64,000 nucleotides of DNA from Vibrio sp. SNU_ST1 (GCF_030563405.1 NZ_CP130748.1:1116001-1180000), one strand, 5' to 3'. Positions 1-9,733 are shown, counted from the first letter of the stretch. The notes: generated by a model from the letters alone, not told the origin. Numbers and translations are program-made.

Positions 1-1050
1 GACAACGATAGCTTTGTCGCGCAGCTTGAAGAAGGAAAGTTTGATTGGGCTGAGTTGGTGACTCCCGGATTTGAAGTTCACTCTAAGCTAGACAAGATGA
101 AAGAGTCTATCGGAGCCTCTGATTGGGTACAGCCGCATGATATGGCTCTTGCTACTGAGCGTTACGTACACAACCTTCCTCATGCACTTGCGGGTTTCAA
201 AGGGCCGGGAATTGATGAAATTGCTGAAATTCATCAATACGGAGAGGCAAAGGGTTGGGAAATTGCGAACATTGATATTGTGAAGCACATGAATGCCGAT
301 CAAGCGACTTGTGGTTATGGTTGTTCAGGGAACCCTTACGATGCTTATTGGTCTTTTCATCCTCTAGGGCATGGTGATTTGCACGAGCTTGGTCATGGGT
401 TGGAAAGAGGGCGTTTTAGATTCGCTGGATGGGAAGGCCACTCAACAACCAACTACTATTCGTATTTTAGTAAATCAAAGTATTACAAAGACACGGCAAA
501 GGTATCGTCTTGCCAAAGCTTAGACTTTAAAGGGCAGTATCAACTGTTACAACAGAGCCGAACTCAGCCAGATCCAAACGCTTTTATGGCGGCTCAGAAT
601 CAAACTGGTTGGAGCTGGGGCGCTCGTGTTTTCATTCAAATGATGATGCTAACGGAGCAGCAAGGTGTATTGAATTCAGGTTGGCATTTACTAGGGCGTT
701 TACACTTGATTGAACGCGAGTTTAATCGCTTGAAAGCCAGTGATACTCTTTGGAATAACGGTAAAGGCTCGATTGGCTTTTCAGATTACACCCAACAAGA
801 AGCCGAAGGCATCAGCAACAATGACTGGTTACTTATCGCATTAAGCTACGTTGCAGAAAGGAATATGACGCAATACTTAGATATGTGGGGATTCAGTTTC
901 AGTGATAAAGCGAAGCAACAAGTCACAGCGCTTAGCCTAAGTAACATGCCTTTGACATATTTTGCATCGTCTAATCAAGGCTATTGCTTAGATGAATTTG
1001 CTAAGACGCCGTTAGACGTTGACGGCACGACCGCTTGGCCGCTTAACTAG
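1..1050 (+). CDS. ImpA/M60-like zinc metalloprotease, C-terminal part (5' truncated by window)
   Basis: The reading frame is open from base 1, so this is the last 349 residues of a larger protein. The sequence shows HELGH at about residues 131-135 followed by a Glu within WEGHSTTN, which is the gluzincin pattern HExxH plus a downstream Glu seen in M60-like and ImpA-type (immunomodulating, mucin/glycoprotein-directed) metalloproteases. Many aromatic residues surround the motif. Proteins of this type are secreted or surface exposed, but any signal peptide lies outside the window. A strong hairpin terminator follows 30 bases after the stop. Class assignment as a zinc metalloprotease is fairly firm; the exact family (ImpA M88 or M60) is from recall and less certain. 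Confidence 0.6.
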   Translation, partial: DNDSFVAQLEEGKFDWAELVTPGFEVHSKLDKMKESIGASDWVQPHDMALATERYVHNLPHALAGFKGPGIDEIAEIHQYGEAKGWEIANIDIVKHMNADQATCGYGCSGNPYDAYWSFHPLGHGDLHELGHGLERGRFRFAGWEGHSTTNYYSYFSKSKYYKDTAKVSSCQSLDFKGQYQLLQQSRTQPDPNAFMAAQNQTGWSWGARVFIQMMMLTEQQGVLNSGWHLLGRLHLIEREFNRLKASDTLWNNGKGSIGFSDYTQQEAEGISNNDWLLIALSYVAERNMTQYLDMWGFSFSDKAKQQVTALSLSNMPLTYFASSNQGYCLDEFAKTPLDVDGTTAWPLN

Positions 1051-1080
1051 CCATACGCTGGATAAGAGTAGCGAATAAAA

Positions 1081-1110
1081 AAGAGAGGAGATATTATCTC
1101 CTCTCTTTCG
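1081..1110 (+). terminator. Intrinsic terminator after metalloprotease gene
   Basis: GAGAGGAGATA and TATCTCCTCTC form an 11-bp perfect stem, with A residues before and T residues after. It may also serve leftward transcription from xthA because it is flanked by A-rich sequence on the left. Confidence 0.75.
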
Positions 1111-1187
1111 TTATTCACTTCTGGTTAGCCTAGTGAGCATAGTTTGCGTGCTACTCGATATGGCTAAGTTTGGTTACCTAAAAATGA

Positions 1188-1994
1188 TTACTTAAACGTT
1201 GACCAAATCGGAGCATGATCTGACGGTTTTTCAATGCCGCGTAGCTCGTAGTCGATGCCCGCTTCAGTACACTTATCAGCAAGCTTCTGAGTCGCAAGTA
1301 CTACATCAATGCGTAGGCCGCGGTTGTCCACGAAACCTTTTGAGCGGTAATCAAACCACGAGTATTGATCGTTCACTTCAGGGTGCAGCAAACGGAAGCT
1401 ATCCACAAAGCCCCAATCCATCAATGTTTTCAACCATTCCCGCTCTTCTGGTTGGAAAGAACATTTACCGGTTTTCAACCAACGTTTCGCATTAGGTTCA
1501 CCAATACCGATATCAATATCGGTAGGGCTGATATTAATGTCGCCCATTACGATCACTTGTTCATCTTTGTTATGGTAATCGTTCAGGTACGTCATTAAGT
1601 CCTTGTAGAACTGACGCTTGTACGGGTATTTGGTTTCATGCTTAATGTTGTCCCCTTGAGGGAAGTAACCATTTAGCACAGTGACCTTCTCACCGTTTTC
1701 ATCTTCAAACGTCGCCATGATCATACGCTTTTGATGATCTTCATTGTCTGTAGGAAAGCCTTTCTGTACCGAAATTGGCTCTTGCTTACACAGCATAGCC
1801 ACACCGTAGTGCGCCTTTTGACCGTGGAAGTAAACCTTGTAACCCATAGCTTCAACATCGGCTAGTGGGAAGGCTTCATCGTGCACTTTGATCTCTTGTA
1901 GACCAATCACATCAGGTTGGTGCTTATCGATAATAGCCTGAAGCTGATGAAGACGGGCTCTAAGGCCATTGATGTTGAAGCTAATTACTTTCAT
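1188..1994 (-). CDS. xthA: Exodeoxyribonuclease III
   Basis: Encodes a 268-residue member of the exonuclease III / APE1 (EEP) family, the major AP endonuclease of base-excision repair. The N-terminus [10 protein letters not shown], the catalytic LQEIK (Glu34), GDIN around residue 150 and the C-terminal SDHAP with the Asp-His pair are all present, so the active site is complete. Length matches the Escherichia coli enzyme (268). It stands alone between two genes, with no operon partner on its strand, and the protein is cytoplasmic with no signal peptide. Confidence 0.97.
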   Translation of the reverse strand: MKVISFNINGLRARLHQLQAIIDKHQPDVIGLQEIKVHDEAFPLADVEAMGYKVYFHGQKAHYGVAMLCKQEPISVQKGFPTDNEDHQKRMIMATFEDENGEKVTVLNGYFPQGDNIKHETKYPYKRQFYKDLMTYLNDYHNKDEQVIVMGDINISPTDIDIGIGEPNAKRWLKTGKCSFQPEEREWLKTLMDWGFVDSFRLLHPEVNDQYSWFDYRSKGFVDNRGLRIDVVLATQKLADKCTEAGIDYELRGIEKPSDHAPIWSTFK

Positions 1995-2104
1995 TTGTTT
2001 TTATACCTCTCGTAAACCCTTGTGATTGCTTGCTTTTCAAGGGCTTTTTGATTTGGTGGATTTCATGATTAATCGTATTTAAGCATGCTTAATAATTTCT
2101 GTCG

Positions 2105-2137
2105 CCATTTTGTCGCCCCTAAATGGCGACAAAATGG
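2105..2137. repeat. Perfect 13-bp inverted repeat between ptrB-like gene and xthA
   Basis: CCATTTTGTCGCC (2105-2117) and GGCGACAAAATGG (2125-2137) are perfect inverted copies separated by 7 bases. No T-run follows on either strand, so this is not a standard intrinsic terminator. A second, 14-bp perfect palindrome, TTAAGCATGCTTAA, lies at 2079-2092. Both sit between the 3' end of the oligopeptidase gene and the 5' end of xthA, on the same strand. Confidence 0.7.
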
Positions 2138-2163
2138 TGTGAAGACTCACTTTTTCGCAGAAT

Positions 2164-4329
2164 CTACTGAGTCTTTAGCTGGTCTAAAAAGAACGCGTAT
2201 TCAAGTGCGTCTTCTTTTAATCGTTTAAATCGACCGGAAGCCCCGCCGTGACCTGCTTCCATATCGGTTTTGAACAGCAGCACGTTGTTGTCTGTTTTCA
2301 TCTCACGCAGCTTCGCCACCCACTTCATGGGTTCAAAGTATTGTACTTGTGAGTCATGTAGGCCTGTTGTTACCAACATGTTCGGGTAGCTTTGTGCCTT
2401 CACATTGTCATATGGTGAGTAACCTAGCATGTAATCGTAATAGGTTTTATCGTTCGGGTTGCCCCATTCGTCATACTCGTTAGTGGTGAGAGGAATCGAT
2501 TCATCAAGCATGGTTGTGACAACGTCGACAAACGGAACATGTGCTCCTATGCCACGGTACAGTTCTGGTGCTTGGTTGATGATTGCACCCATCAATAGGC
2601 CGCCAGCAGAACCACCAACGGCGAACACTTTATCTTGTGCGCCGTAGCCTTCTTCAACCAGCCCTTTGGTTACATCGATAAAGTCGTTGAACGTGTTTTG
2701 CTTGGTTAGCTTTTTTCCGTCCTCATACCAAGGGCGCCCAAGCATCTCTGAACCTCGAATATGTGCAATCGCATAAACGAATCCGCGATCAAGTAAGCTC
2801 AGACGAGCCGAGCCAAAGGTTGGTTCAATGGTGTGGCCGTAAGAGCCATAGCCGTATTGGTAGATAGGATTAGTGCCGTCTTTCTTGAATAAGTCTTTGC
2901 GATATACCAAAGACACAGGTACTTGCTTACCATCGCGAGCCGTTACCATGATTCGCTCTGATTGGTAGTTATCCGCTTCGAAATCACCCAATACAGGTGT
3001 TTGTTTCATGACTTCGGACTCTCCTGAACTTAGGTCGAAATCATAGTAAGTACCTGGTGTGGTTAAGCTGCTGTAATAGACGCGAACTTTTGAGTTATCT
3101 AATTCATAGTTACTCGTTAGGTAAGCAGCAAAAGCGGTGTCGTTAAATTCGAGTGGGAACTCTTTGCTCGTGGAGAGTTGACGAACTCTGACTGTAGACA
3201 AGCCATTTGCACGTTGCTCGTAAACCAGATGGTCATCAAACAGCTCGAAGTCAACAAGCTGGGTATTCTCGTCAGCAGGAATGACATCGACCCATTTAGA
3301 GCGGTCATGCATCTCTTCGGCTGTGACTTTCATTAAACGGAAGTTGACTGCTTGGTAGTTGGTGAAAATGTAATACCAATCACCTAGCTTAGCGATGCTG
3401 TACTCGATACCCGTTTCTCGTGGGTAGAAAGCTTCAGCTTTAGCGTTTGGGTTGTTGGCATCTATGACTGAAACACCGCTGGTTTCTGTACTCGAGTGCC
3501 AAATGTAGACCTGTTCACCATCTTTGCTTTTGCTCAAAGAGGTGTAGTAAGTGCTGTCGGTTTCTTCGTAGATTAACTCATCGCTTGTCTGAGGTGTGCC
3601 CAAAACGTGGCGGTAAACTTGATAACCAAGTAATGTTTGTGGATCTTTTTTGATGTAGTAAAAGGCTTGGTTGTCGTTTTGCCATGCAATAGCGCTCGAA
3701 GCACCTTCAATTTCATCTTTTAGGTATTCACCTGTCGTGAGGTCTTTAATCTTGATGGTGTAAATACGGCGGCTCAGCGTGTCTTCGCCATAGGCCAACA
3801 AGTTTTCGCTTGGGCTGATCGTTAAGCCACCTATGCTGAAAAACTCATGGTCTTTTGCTAGTTCGTTAACATCTAAGATGACTTGCTTGTCTTTACCTAA
3901 AAAGTCATTTTCACGCAAGTGAACTGGGTATTCGTTGTCACCTGTGACTTCATTCGAATAGTAGTAGTTGCCTTTGCGAACCGGTACCGAATGGTCGTCT
4001 TTTGCGATTCGCCCTTTGATCTCTTCAAATAACTGTTCTTGTAATGCTTCCGTATGTTTCAGTACGGTTTCTGCGTACTGATTCTCTTGCTCGAGGTGGT
4101 GCAAGATCTCTGGGTCTTGGCGCTCATCATCACGCATCCAGTAATAATTATCGATTCGGGTATCACCATGAATCGTCATTGTATGAGGGACTTTCTTAGT
4201 AACGGGTGCTTGGGTTTGCTGTGCGACGAGTTGCGATGGAGAGTTGTGGTCCATGGTTGTTATTCCTTGATTGCTGCAACCGGCGACAAGTGCGGCCGAT
4301 ACGGCTAATGTGGTTAAAGCGAAACGCAT
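2164..4329 (-). CDS. ptrB: Oligopeptidase B, predicted lipoprotein (S9A serine peptidase)
   Basis: Predicted 721-residue prolyl-oligopeptidase family enzyme that cleaves short peptides after Arg or Lys. The catalytic Ser574 sits in GGSAGG, Asp659 in GLHDSQ and His694 in AGHGG. The spacings (85 and 120 residues) equal those of E. coli PtrB, whose triad I recall as 532/617/652. The open frame reaches 4443, but ATG at 4329 is chosen because AAGGA precedes it by 8 bases and it opens a lipoprotein signal (MRFALTTLAVSAALVAGC), giving a Cys anchor near residue 18. E. coli PtrB has no such signal and is cytoplasmic; here the enzyme should face the periplasm. Residues 18-60 are a Gln/Thr/Pro-rich linker before the beta-propeller. 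Confidence 0.9.
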   Translation of the reverse strand: MRFALTTLAVSAALVAGCSNQGITTMDHNSPSQLVAQQTQAPVTKKVPHTMTIHGDTRIDNYYWMRDDERQDPEILHHLEQENQYAETVLKHTEALQEQLFEEIKGRIAKDDHSVPVRKGNYYYSNEVTGDNEYPVHLRENDFLGKDKQVILDVNELAKDHEFFSIGGLTISPSENLLAYGEDTLSRRIYTIKIKDLTTGEYLKDEIEGASSAIAWQNDNQAFYYIKKDPQTLLGYQVYRHVLGTPQTSDELIYEETDSTYYTSLSKSKDGEQVYIWHSSTETSGVSVIDANNPNAKAEAFYPRETGIEYSIAKLGDWYYIFTNYQAVNFRLMKVTAEEMHDRSKWVDVIPADENTQLVDFELFDDHLVYEQRANGLSTVRVRQLSTSKEFPLEFNDTAFAAYLTSNYELDNSKVRVYYSSLTTPGTYYDFDLSSGESEVMKQTPVLGDFEADNYQSERIMVTARDGKQVPVSLVYRKDLFKKDGTNPIYQYGYGSYGHTIEPTFGSARLSLLDRGFVYAIAHIRGSEMLGRPWYEDGKKLTKQNTFNDFIDVTKGLVEEGYGAQDKVFAVGGSAGGLLMGAIINQAPELYRGIGAHVPFVDVVTTMLDESIPLTTNEYDEWGNPNDKTYYDYMLGYSPYDNVKAQSYPNMLVTTGLHDSQVQYFEPMKWVAKLREMKTDNNVLLFKTDMEAGHGGASGRFKRLKEDALEYAFFLDQLKTQ

Positions 4330-4528
4330 CTGTATATCCTTAGAGTGCACCTTACTTGTTTTGTTGCCAACATCCTTTGTAATCTGAGCTTGGGTTCTTC
4401 CAGTGATGTTATTTATAATTGGATTCTGGATAGGCACTTTCATCGTAAGTGTCTGTTATTGTTTTCAAAAAATCAAAGCAATGTTAGATGAAATTACTGA
4501 TACGTGAGAGTGGTGGGAATAAATGTGT

Positions 4529-4559
4529 AAAAAAGGGGCACACTTTTCAGTATGTCCCT
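4529..4559 (-). terminator. Intrinsic terminator of emrD
   Basis: Read leftward, GGGACATACT, a GAAA loop and AGTGTGCCCC pair with one mismatch and are followed by TTTTTT. It lies 30 bases beyond the emrD stop. Confidence 0.75.
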
Positions 4560-4589
4560 CTTAGTTGTTTGGGTTGGGGTAGATTTACT

Positions 4590-5795
4590 TTAGATAGCCA
4601 ATGGCATTTCGTTTGAATGATCAGGTTTACGATTAACCCAACGTAAACCAAGCATGGCGATGAATGACATTGCAATCATCAAGCAACCGAGTGGCAGTTG
4701 GTCTTGAGCTGGGAAGAATGAGGCTAATAGTGTTGCGATGCCAGCACCTAGGTTTTGCATCCCACCCAAAATCGCACCTCCAGTACCAGCGTGGTACGGG
4801 AATGGCGAAAGCGCTCCTGTTGTTGCCGCCGGAAATAAGATACCAGCGCCCAAGAAGTAAATGGTTGCGCCGCCAATCAAAGTTAATGCTGTTGTTTGAC
4901 CAAATAGACCTGGTATCAACACCACGGTAGACCCTACCAAGATAGCAACTAGTCCAACATTCAGAGCGCGGCGCTCACTGCTACGTTGTGCGATGTAACT
5001 GGATAGGCCTGCACCGACTAAGTAACCTGGAATGGGTAATACAAACAACAAGCTTACTGTGGTTGCTGGCAAGCCAAGTACCCCGCCAAGCAATACACCT
5101 GCCGCAGCTTCAAATACCGCTACGCCTGCAAATGTTGCGACCAATACTAATAAGAAACCTTGGAAACGTTTGTCAGATAGAACGAATTTGTAGCTGTTGG
5201 CAACCGATTCATGTTTGCGTCGTTCTTTTGGCAGAGTTTCCATCATGCTCGTCATCATGGTGATCACCACTGCGATACCAAACAGCGCCAGGAACAAGTA
5301 GCTAGAACGCCAACCGAAAGCTTCTGTTAAGTACCCACCTAATACAGGAGCCATCAATGGTGAGAAAATCACACACATGCTAATTAAGCTGTTTGCGCGG
5401 TGCAGTTCTGCGCCTTCAAAACAGTCGCGAGTCAATGTACGAGACATCGCACCACCACAACCGATGCCCAAACCTTGTATAAAGCTACCTGCTAAGAACC
5501 ATTCATATTCGTGAGCAAACAGTGCCACCAAAGTACCGATGATGTAGATGATCAAACCGACAACGATGATTGGTTTGCGACCTAGGCGATCAGAAAGTGG
5601 ACCGTATGCAAATTGCGACAGACCATAAGGGATCAGGTAGCACGCCATCACAGCTTGAAGCGAGGATGCTGAAACCAAGAACTCACCCGCCATATGACCG
5701 ATAGAAGGCACGTACATCGTTTGAGTCATTTGACCCACGGCAGTCAGGATAGCGATTAAAAAGGTAAGTTTCGCTAATGGAAACGAGGCGGACAT
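4590..5795 (-). CDS. emrD: Multidrug efflux MFS transporter EmrD
   Basis: A 401-residue, 12-helix major facilitator of the DHA1 (Bcr/EmrD) group, an inner-membrane proton-coupled exporter of amphipathic drugs and uncouplers. The N-terminal AVGQMTQTMYVPSI and the A-like motif GPLSDRLGRKP between helices 2 and 3 match E. coli EmrD well, as does the C-terminal GAGILFP segment. The frame is open back to 5918, but the ATG at 5795 is preferred: GGAG lies 10 bases upstream and MSASFPLAKL leads directly into helix 1. It is followed by its own terminator. The substrate cannot be read from the sequence. Confidence 0.88.
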   Translation of the reverse strand: MSASFPLAKLTFLIAILTAVGQMTQTMYVPSIGHMAGEFLVSASSLQAVMACYLIPYGLSQFAYGPLSDRLGRKPIIVVGLIIYIIGTLVALFAHEYEWFLAGSFIQGLGIGCGGAMSRTLTRDCFEGAELHRANSLISMCVIFSPLMAPVLGGYLTEAFGWRSSYLFLALFGIAVVITMMTSMMETLPKERRKHESVANSYKFVLSDKRFQGFLLVLVATFAGVAVFEAAAGVLLGGVLGLPATTVSLLFVLPIPGYLVGAGLSSYIAQRSSERRALNVGLVAILVGSTVVLIPGLFGQTTALTLIGGATIYFLGAGILFPAATTGALSPFPYHAGTGGAILGGMQNLGAGIATLLASFFPAQDQLPLGCLMIAMSFIAMLGLRWVNRKPDHSNEMPLAI

Positions 5796-6308
5796 TTGCG
5801 TATTTCTCCAAAAATTAGGACGTAAAAAGCCTTGGCGTTCCATTAAGGAGAGCCAAACAAGTAAAGTAAATAGGGAATCTAGGCGCGAGATATTAGAGAT
5901 TGAACGCCTACTTAGCAACCAAAAAGTGTGACGTTGATCAAGATAAAAATCTATAGATTGGATTATAAAAACTAATCCGAATCTGCTGAGGTTATAAAAT
6001 AAAAAGGAGTCATCGGCTTCCTTGAAATGTTGCCATTACTATGAATCAATTTGCGTTATTAATGACCGGAAGCGTAGGCACAAAGAAGCCTAAGTCTGAC
6101 AAGCTGAAAGCTCTTGAAATCAAAGCAATAACAGACAAAGCACACGATTTATTAACATTTCTATAAACTTTCGTTTTATATGCACGTAATTTGTGCTGTA
6201 ATTATCCGCTAAGCTATTCGTCTAACTCATTCACATTGTGCATAGCAGTTTGTTACCAATGTGATGGTTACGGTTATGGAAGTCTTTTGGCTTAAATAAG
6301 GATATTAA
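5796..6308. other. emrD / chemoreceptor divergent intergenic region
   Basis: About 510 bases carrying the divergent promoters of emrD and the chemoreceptor gene. It holds one possible small ORF on the plus strand (see 6041-6166). I see no terminator, repeat or recognisable operator. Confidence 0.5.
6041..6166 (+). CDS. Possible small protein, 41 aa, unknown
   Basis: ATG at 6041 opens 41 codons ending in TAA at 6164-6166. The product starts MNQFALLMTG and has a Lys-rich centre (KKPKSDKLKALEIK). I do not recognise it. An AAGGAG lies at about 6004-6009, but that is some 30 bases upstream, too far for a normal ribosome-binding site. The base composition of codons is plausible but not decisive. 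It may be a chance frame in the divergent promoter region. Confidence 0.25.
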   Translation: MNQFALLMTGSVGTKKPKSDKLKALEIKAITDKAHDLLTFL

Positions 6309-8426
6309 ATGCGCTCTCTATCAGTACAGTGGAAAATAACTCTCTTAGCAGGTTGTTGTTTAATCATTACGTCACTGTCTCTCATTGGTTTCTCGATCTA
6401 CAACGCGACGAGCAATCAACAGGTCATAAAATCTCAAAGTTCAGAATCGGTGATTAACAAAACTCAACAGTTGTTGGCATCCGTTTCTCAGCTTAATGCT
6501 CAAGAAACTCAACGTTATGTCGATGAAGCTATTTATCGAGCAGAAATGTTGGCTTCTAGTGCCCAGTTTCTAAAGAACAACGCAGACGAAAACTTTACCC
6601 CAAGTGAAGAGCTTCGTACTGCGTTAGATGAAATGGTTCGTCGTTCCGTTTTGAACTTTGATTCTATTCAAGGGGCTTACCTAGTCTTCAAGCCCGATTT
6701 ACTTGATGCAGAAGATGATAATTATGTCGATGCTGAATATGTTGGCTCTAACGAAAGGGGGCGTTTTGCTCCTTATTGGAAGGTCGCAGATAATGGCGAG
6801 AATGTTCTGCCGAATGTGCTATCAGAATCAACATTGAGTGATGACAGTAATAGCGAACGCTTTTTCTGTCCTTTGTCATCTGGACAAACGTGTATTAGTA
6901 CGCCAAGAGTCGTGAGTAGCGGTGGTCAAGAACTGCTTACGTCTTCAATTTCGGTGCCTATTTTAGTTGATGGTATGGCGATTGGTTTCTTGGGCATCGA
7001 CCTAAGGCTAGATGGTTTAACCGATGTTGTAACTCAATCAGATCAAAGTTTGTTTAATGGTGCCGGTGCGGTTTACGTTGTTAGTTTAGACGGTTCAGTT
7101 ATCGCCTCTGATGACCAAAGCATTGCGCTTGGTTCGAGTTTTCAAAGTAACAATACAAGTAGCGATCTAATGACTGACTTTATCTTCGGTGGTGAAGTTA
7201 CGACTCAGTGGAGTGAGAATGGTGAGTGGTTACTCGCATTTGCACCGGTTGGCGCAGCCAATCAAACTTGGGGTGTGCTGTTTGAGATTCCAAGAGAGAG
7301 TGTGGTTGCTGACGCGAACCAATTGGATGCCATTATTAGTACTAAGCTAAGTGAGGGTATTAAGACTGAAGTGATTGCGGGTATTAGCTTTATTCTTTTC
7401 GGTCTAGCGATCATCGCTTTTGCTTCTCTGTCCATTGTTAAACCTATTCGACAGGTGGTTGAGAGACTGAACGATATTGCTTCTGGTGAAGGTGATTTAA
7501 CGCAACGCTTGGAAGTGAAATCTCAAGATGAAATTGGTCAGTTGTCACAAGGGTTTAACCTGTTCTTAGATAAGCTTCAACACACGATTAAAGAGGTGAT
7601 TCAGACCACAGAGCAAGTGGCGAGCACGACAAGCCAAGCGAAGGCCTCTGCATCAAGTACTCGCGAAAGTAGTGAGTCTCAGTTTAAAGAAGTGGATCTT
7701 GTGGCGACCGCGGCAGAAGAGATGACTCAGACTTCGGGCTTAGTGGTACAAAATGCTGAAATAGCCGTTGATGCCGCTTGTGAAGCGAATCGTTCTGCTC
7801 AGCAAGGCCAACAGGTTATTGAACTTTCTGCCGGTGAAATGAGAAAGCTGGTGGATCGTATGTCGAGCGCTGTGCCTATTGTTGAAGAGCTAGCCAAGAA
7901 TAACGGAAACATTACAGAGATCTTAAGTGTGATTGAAGGGATCTCTGAGCAAACCAACTTACTGGCATTGAATGCCGCGATTGAAGCGGCTCGTGCTGGT
8001 GAGCAAGGTCGAGGTTTTGCCGTCGTTGCTGATGAGGTAAGAAACCTCGCAAGTCGTACACAGTCATCGGTTGGTGAAATCAGAGCTGTGATCGACAAGG
8101 TCCACGCGGGCACTCAAGATGTCGTTGAAGCGATACAAGAAGGTAATATTCTCGCTAACGACACGGCATCACATGTTCAAAAAGCGGTCGAAGATCTGGG
8201 TTCGATCTTTACTTCTATAGAAGCGATCAGTGATATGAACAACCAGATCGTGAGAGCGGCAGAAGAGCAACAATCGGTTTCCGGTGAAGTGAACCAAAGT
8301 GTCGTTAATATCCGTGATTTGAGTGCGAAGATCTTGGATCAAGCCGCAGCTTCTGAACAAGTGGGCAGCGAAATTGACCAACTGTCCCAACAGCAGCAGA
8401 AATTGGTGAATCAATTCAAGGTCTAG
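6309..8426 (+). CDS. Methyl-accepting chemotaxis protein with dCache sensor
   Basis: A 705-residue transmembrane chemoreceptor. A signal-anchor helix (about residues 9-30) is followed by a periplasmic sensor of about 320 residues with the two-lobed dCache look ([27 protein letters not shown]). A second membrane helix lies near residues 355-375, then HAMP beginning SIVKPIRQV and a cytoplasmic signalling domain. The hairpin tip that contacts CheA and Che[21 protein letters not shown], is intact. No C-terminal CheR-docking pentapeptide is present. The ligand cannot be inferred. AAGGATATTAA precedes the ATG. The gene ends inside a degenerate 15-bp tandem repeat and is followed by a bidirectional terminator. 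Confidence 0.93.
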   Translation: MRSLSVQWKITLLAGCCLIITSLSLIGFSIYNATSNQQVIKSQSSESVINKTQQLLASVSQLNAQETQRYVDEAIYRAEMLASSAQFLKNNADENFTPSEELRTALDEMVRRSVLNFDSIQGAYLVFKPDLLDAEDDNYVDAEYVGSNERGRFAPYWKVADNGENVLPNVLSESTLSDDSNSERFFCPLSSGQTCISTPRVVSSGGQELLTSSISVPILVDGMAIGFLGIDLRLDGLTDVVTQSDQSLFNGAGAVYVVSLDGSVIASDDQSIALGSSFQSNNTSSDLMTDFIFGGEVTTQWSENGEWLLAFAPVGAANQTWGVLFEIPRESVVADANQLDAIISTKLSEGIKTEVIAGISFILFGLAIIAFASLSIVKPIRQVVERLNDIASGEGDLTQRLEVKSQDEIGQLSQGFNLFLDKLQHTIKEVIQTTEQVASTTSQAKASASSTRESSESQFKEVDLVATAAEEMTQTSGLVVQNAEIAVDAACEANRSAQQGQQVIELSAGEMRKLVDRMSSAVPIVEELAKNNGNITEILSVIEGISEQTNLLALNAAIEAARAGEQGRGFAVVADEVRNLASRTQSSVGEIRAVIDKVHAGTQDVVEAIQEGNILANDTASHVQKAVEDLGSIFTSIEAISDMNNQIVRAAEEQQSVSGEVNQSVVNIRDLSAKILDQAAASEQVGSEIDQLSQQQQKLVNQFKV

Positions 8427-8475
8427 CAGTTCAAGGTTTAGTCATTCAAGGTCGGTCTAGTTGTTCACGGTTTAG
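8415..8475. repeat. Degenerate 15-bp tandem repeat spanning the chemoreceptor stop codon
   Basis: Four related units begin at 8415, 8430, 8445 and 8464: TTCAAGGTCTAG, TTCAAGGTTTAG, TTCAAGGTCGGTCTAG and TTCACGGTTTAG, with 3-base spacers. The first contains the gene's stop codon (8424-8426). The third has a GGTC duplication. Confidence 0.8.
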
Positions 8476-8503
8476 TGATCTAAATTTATTAAACGTTTGA
8501 ATA

Positions 8504-8547
8504 GAAAAAAGGACAAATGAAATCTTCATTTGTCCTTTTTATTTTCT
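8504..8547. terminator. Bidirectional terminator between chemoreceptor and roxA
   Basis: AAAAAGGACAAATGAA, a 3-base loop and TTCATTTGTCCTTTTT form a long perfect stem with A and T flanks. It can end both the rightward chemoreceptor transcript and the leftward roxA transcript. Confidence 0.9.
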
Positions 8548-8599
8548 TGGGCTCTAACGCTTTAGGGCTTGGCGATATCCGCGAAACCGATGAACGAAG

Positions 8600-9733
8600 T
8601 TAGTCTTCGATAAACCAGTAACCTTTATTCACTAATTCTGTCACGACTGTTACACCTGAAGGAGAAAGATTAGTTGTTGAGTTAATTACCGAATCATCAC
8701 ACAGTACGTTTAGTAGCGACGAATCAGCCAGTTCAACTTTAACGACTTCCCCATTGATGTAAGCTGTGTTGCTTTCATTCTCATGGTAAAGCGCTTTTAA
8801 CCCCGATACTCGACAGATCTCGCCTTCTGACTCTAAGTGCTGGGCGATCTCTTCTTCTGTCCATAATGGCTCAGGAGCGACGATATCTAACTGGTGGCGT
8901 GATTGGCTTAGCAGACAACCCATGAATTCACTGATGGTTTCAGGTTGCTCTAGTGCAGATTTCAACATGTCAGTGAGATTGCTTAAATCCGATGAACGAA
9001 TTTTGCCGTAGCCTTCTTGCGTTTTGAACTCTGGATTATGCAGGTGAACGTCACCCATATCATGAGCAAGTACAAAGTCGGCAAAGTTGCTGATCAGCTC
9101 TTGCTCTTTAGGGGAGCGGTAGCCAATAGAGTAGCTCATTGACGGCTCTAACGTGTTCCCTTCATGCGGGAAACCTGGTGGGATATAAAGGATATCGCCT
9201 GGCTCTAAAGTTTCATCAATGATCGGGTCAAAACCTTCAATTTGACGAAGTGCAGAAGCTTGAACGGTCTCTTTGTATTGGCCAACATCTTTCGCGCCGA
9301 CTTTCCACTGGCGTTTACCTTGGCCTTGAATGATGAATACATCGTATTGATCAATATGGGGGCCAACGCCACCTTCTGGGGCTGAATAGCAGATCATTAG
9401 ATCGTCGAATAACCAGTTTGGTAACGCTTGGAACGCTTCAGTCAGCTGATTGGCTCCTTGATGCCAGTGGTTAGCTGCTTGAACGATCAATTGCCAATGT
9501 GTTTCAGTGAGTTCGCCAAATTTCTCTTCTGAGAATGGACCATGTTCTGCAGTCCATTGGTTGTCGAGGTTAGAGACAAAGCGAGAATCCACTTCTTCTT
9601 CCATCGATAAACCAGCAAGTTCTTCTGGCGAAATTGGGTCGATGAAGTTTTGGAAGCCACCTTTCAAGATGGTTGGTTTTTTATGCCAGTAGTTTTCAAG
9701 AAACTCGGGCATAGAAAAGCTAAGTTGGTACAT
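8600..9733 (-). CDS. roxA: Ribosomal protein uL16 arginine 3-hydroxylase (cupin/JmjC)
   Basis: A 377-residue homologue of E. coli YcfD/RoxA, the 2-oxoglutarate and Fe(II) dependent oxygenase that hydroxylates an arginine of ribosomal protein L16. The double-stranded beta-helix domain shows the iron-binding HxD in VGPHIDQYDVF (near residues 125-131) and the distal His in PPGFPHEGNTLE (near residue 190). A winged-helix-like C-terminal region follows. It is the last gene of a leftward run after priC and rsmS. AGGA stands 5 bases before the ATG, and a heptamer tandem repeat occupies 20-61 bases upstream of the start, between rsmS and roxA. The enzyme is oxygen dependent, so it could link ribosome modification to oxygen supply (inference). 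Confidence 0.92.
   Translation of the reverse strand: MYQLSFSMPEFLENYWHKKPTILKGGFQNFIDPISPEELAGLSMEEEVDSRFVSNLDNQWTAEHGPFSEEKFGELTETHWQLIVQAANHWHQGANQLTEAFQALPNWLFDDLMICYSAPEGGVGPHIDQYDVFIIQGQGKRQWKVGAKDVGQYKETVQASALRQIEGFDPIIDETLEPGDILYIPPGFPHEGNTLEPSMSYSIGYRSPKEQELISNFADFVLAHDMGDVHLHNPEFKTQEGYGKIRSSDLSNLTDMLKSALEQPETISEFMGCLLSQSRHQLDIVAPEPLWTEEEIAQHLESEGEICRVSGLKALYHENESNTAYINGEVVKVELADSSLLNVLCDDSVINSTTNLSPSGVTVVTELVNKGYWFIED

Noticed and set aside
88-303. Minus-strand frame inside the metalloprotease gene
   Set aside because: It lies wholly antisense to a coherent protease frame and shows no family features.
4330-4443. N-terminal extension of the oligopeptidase gene
   Set aside because: The downstream ATG has a good ribosome-binding site and starts a lipoprotein signal; the extension would bury it.
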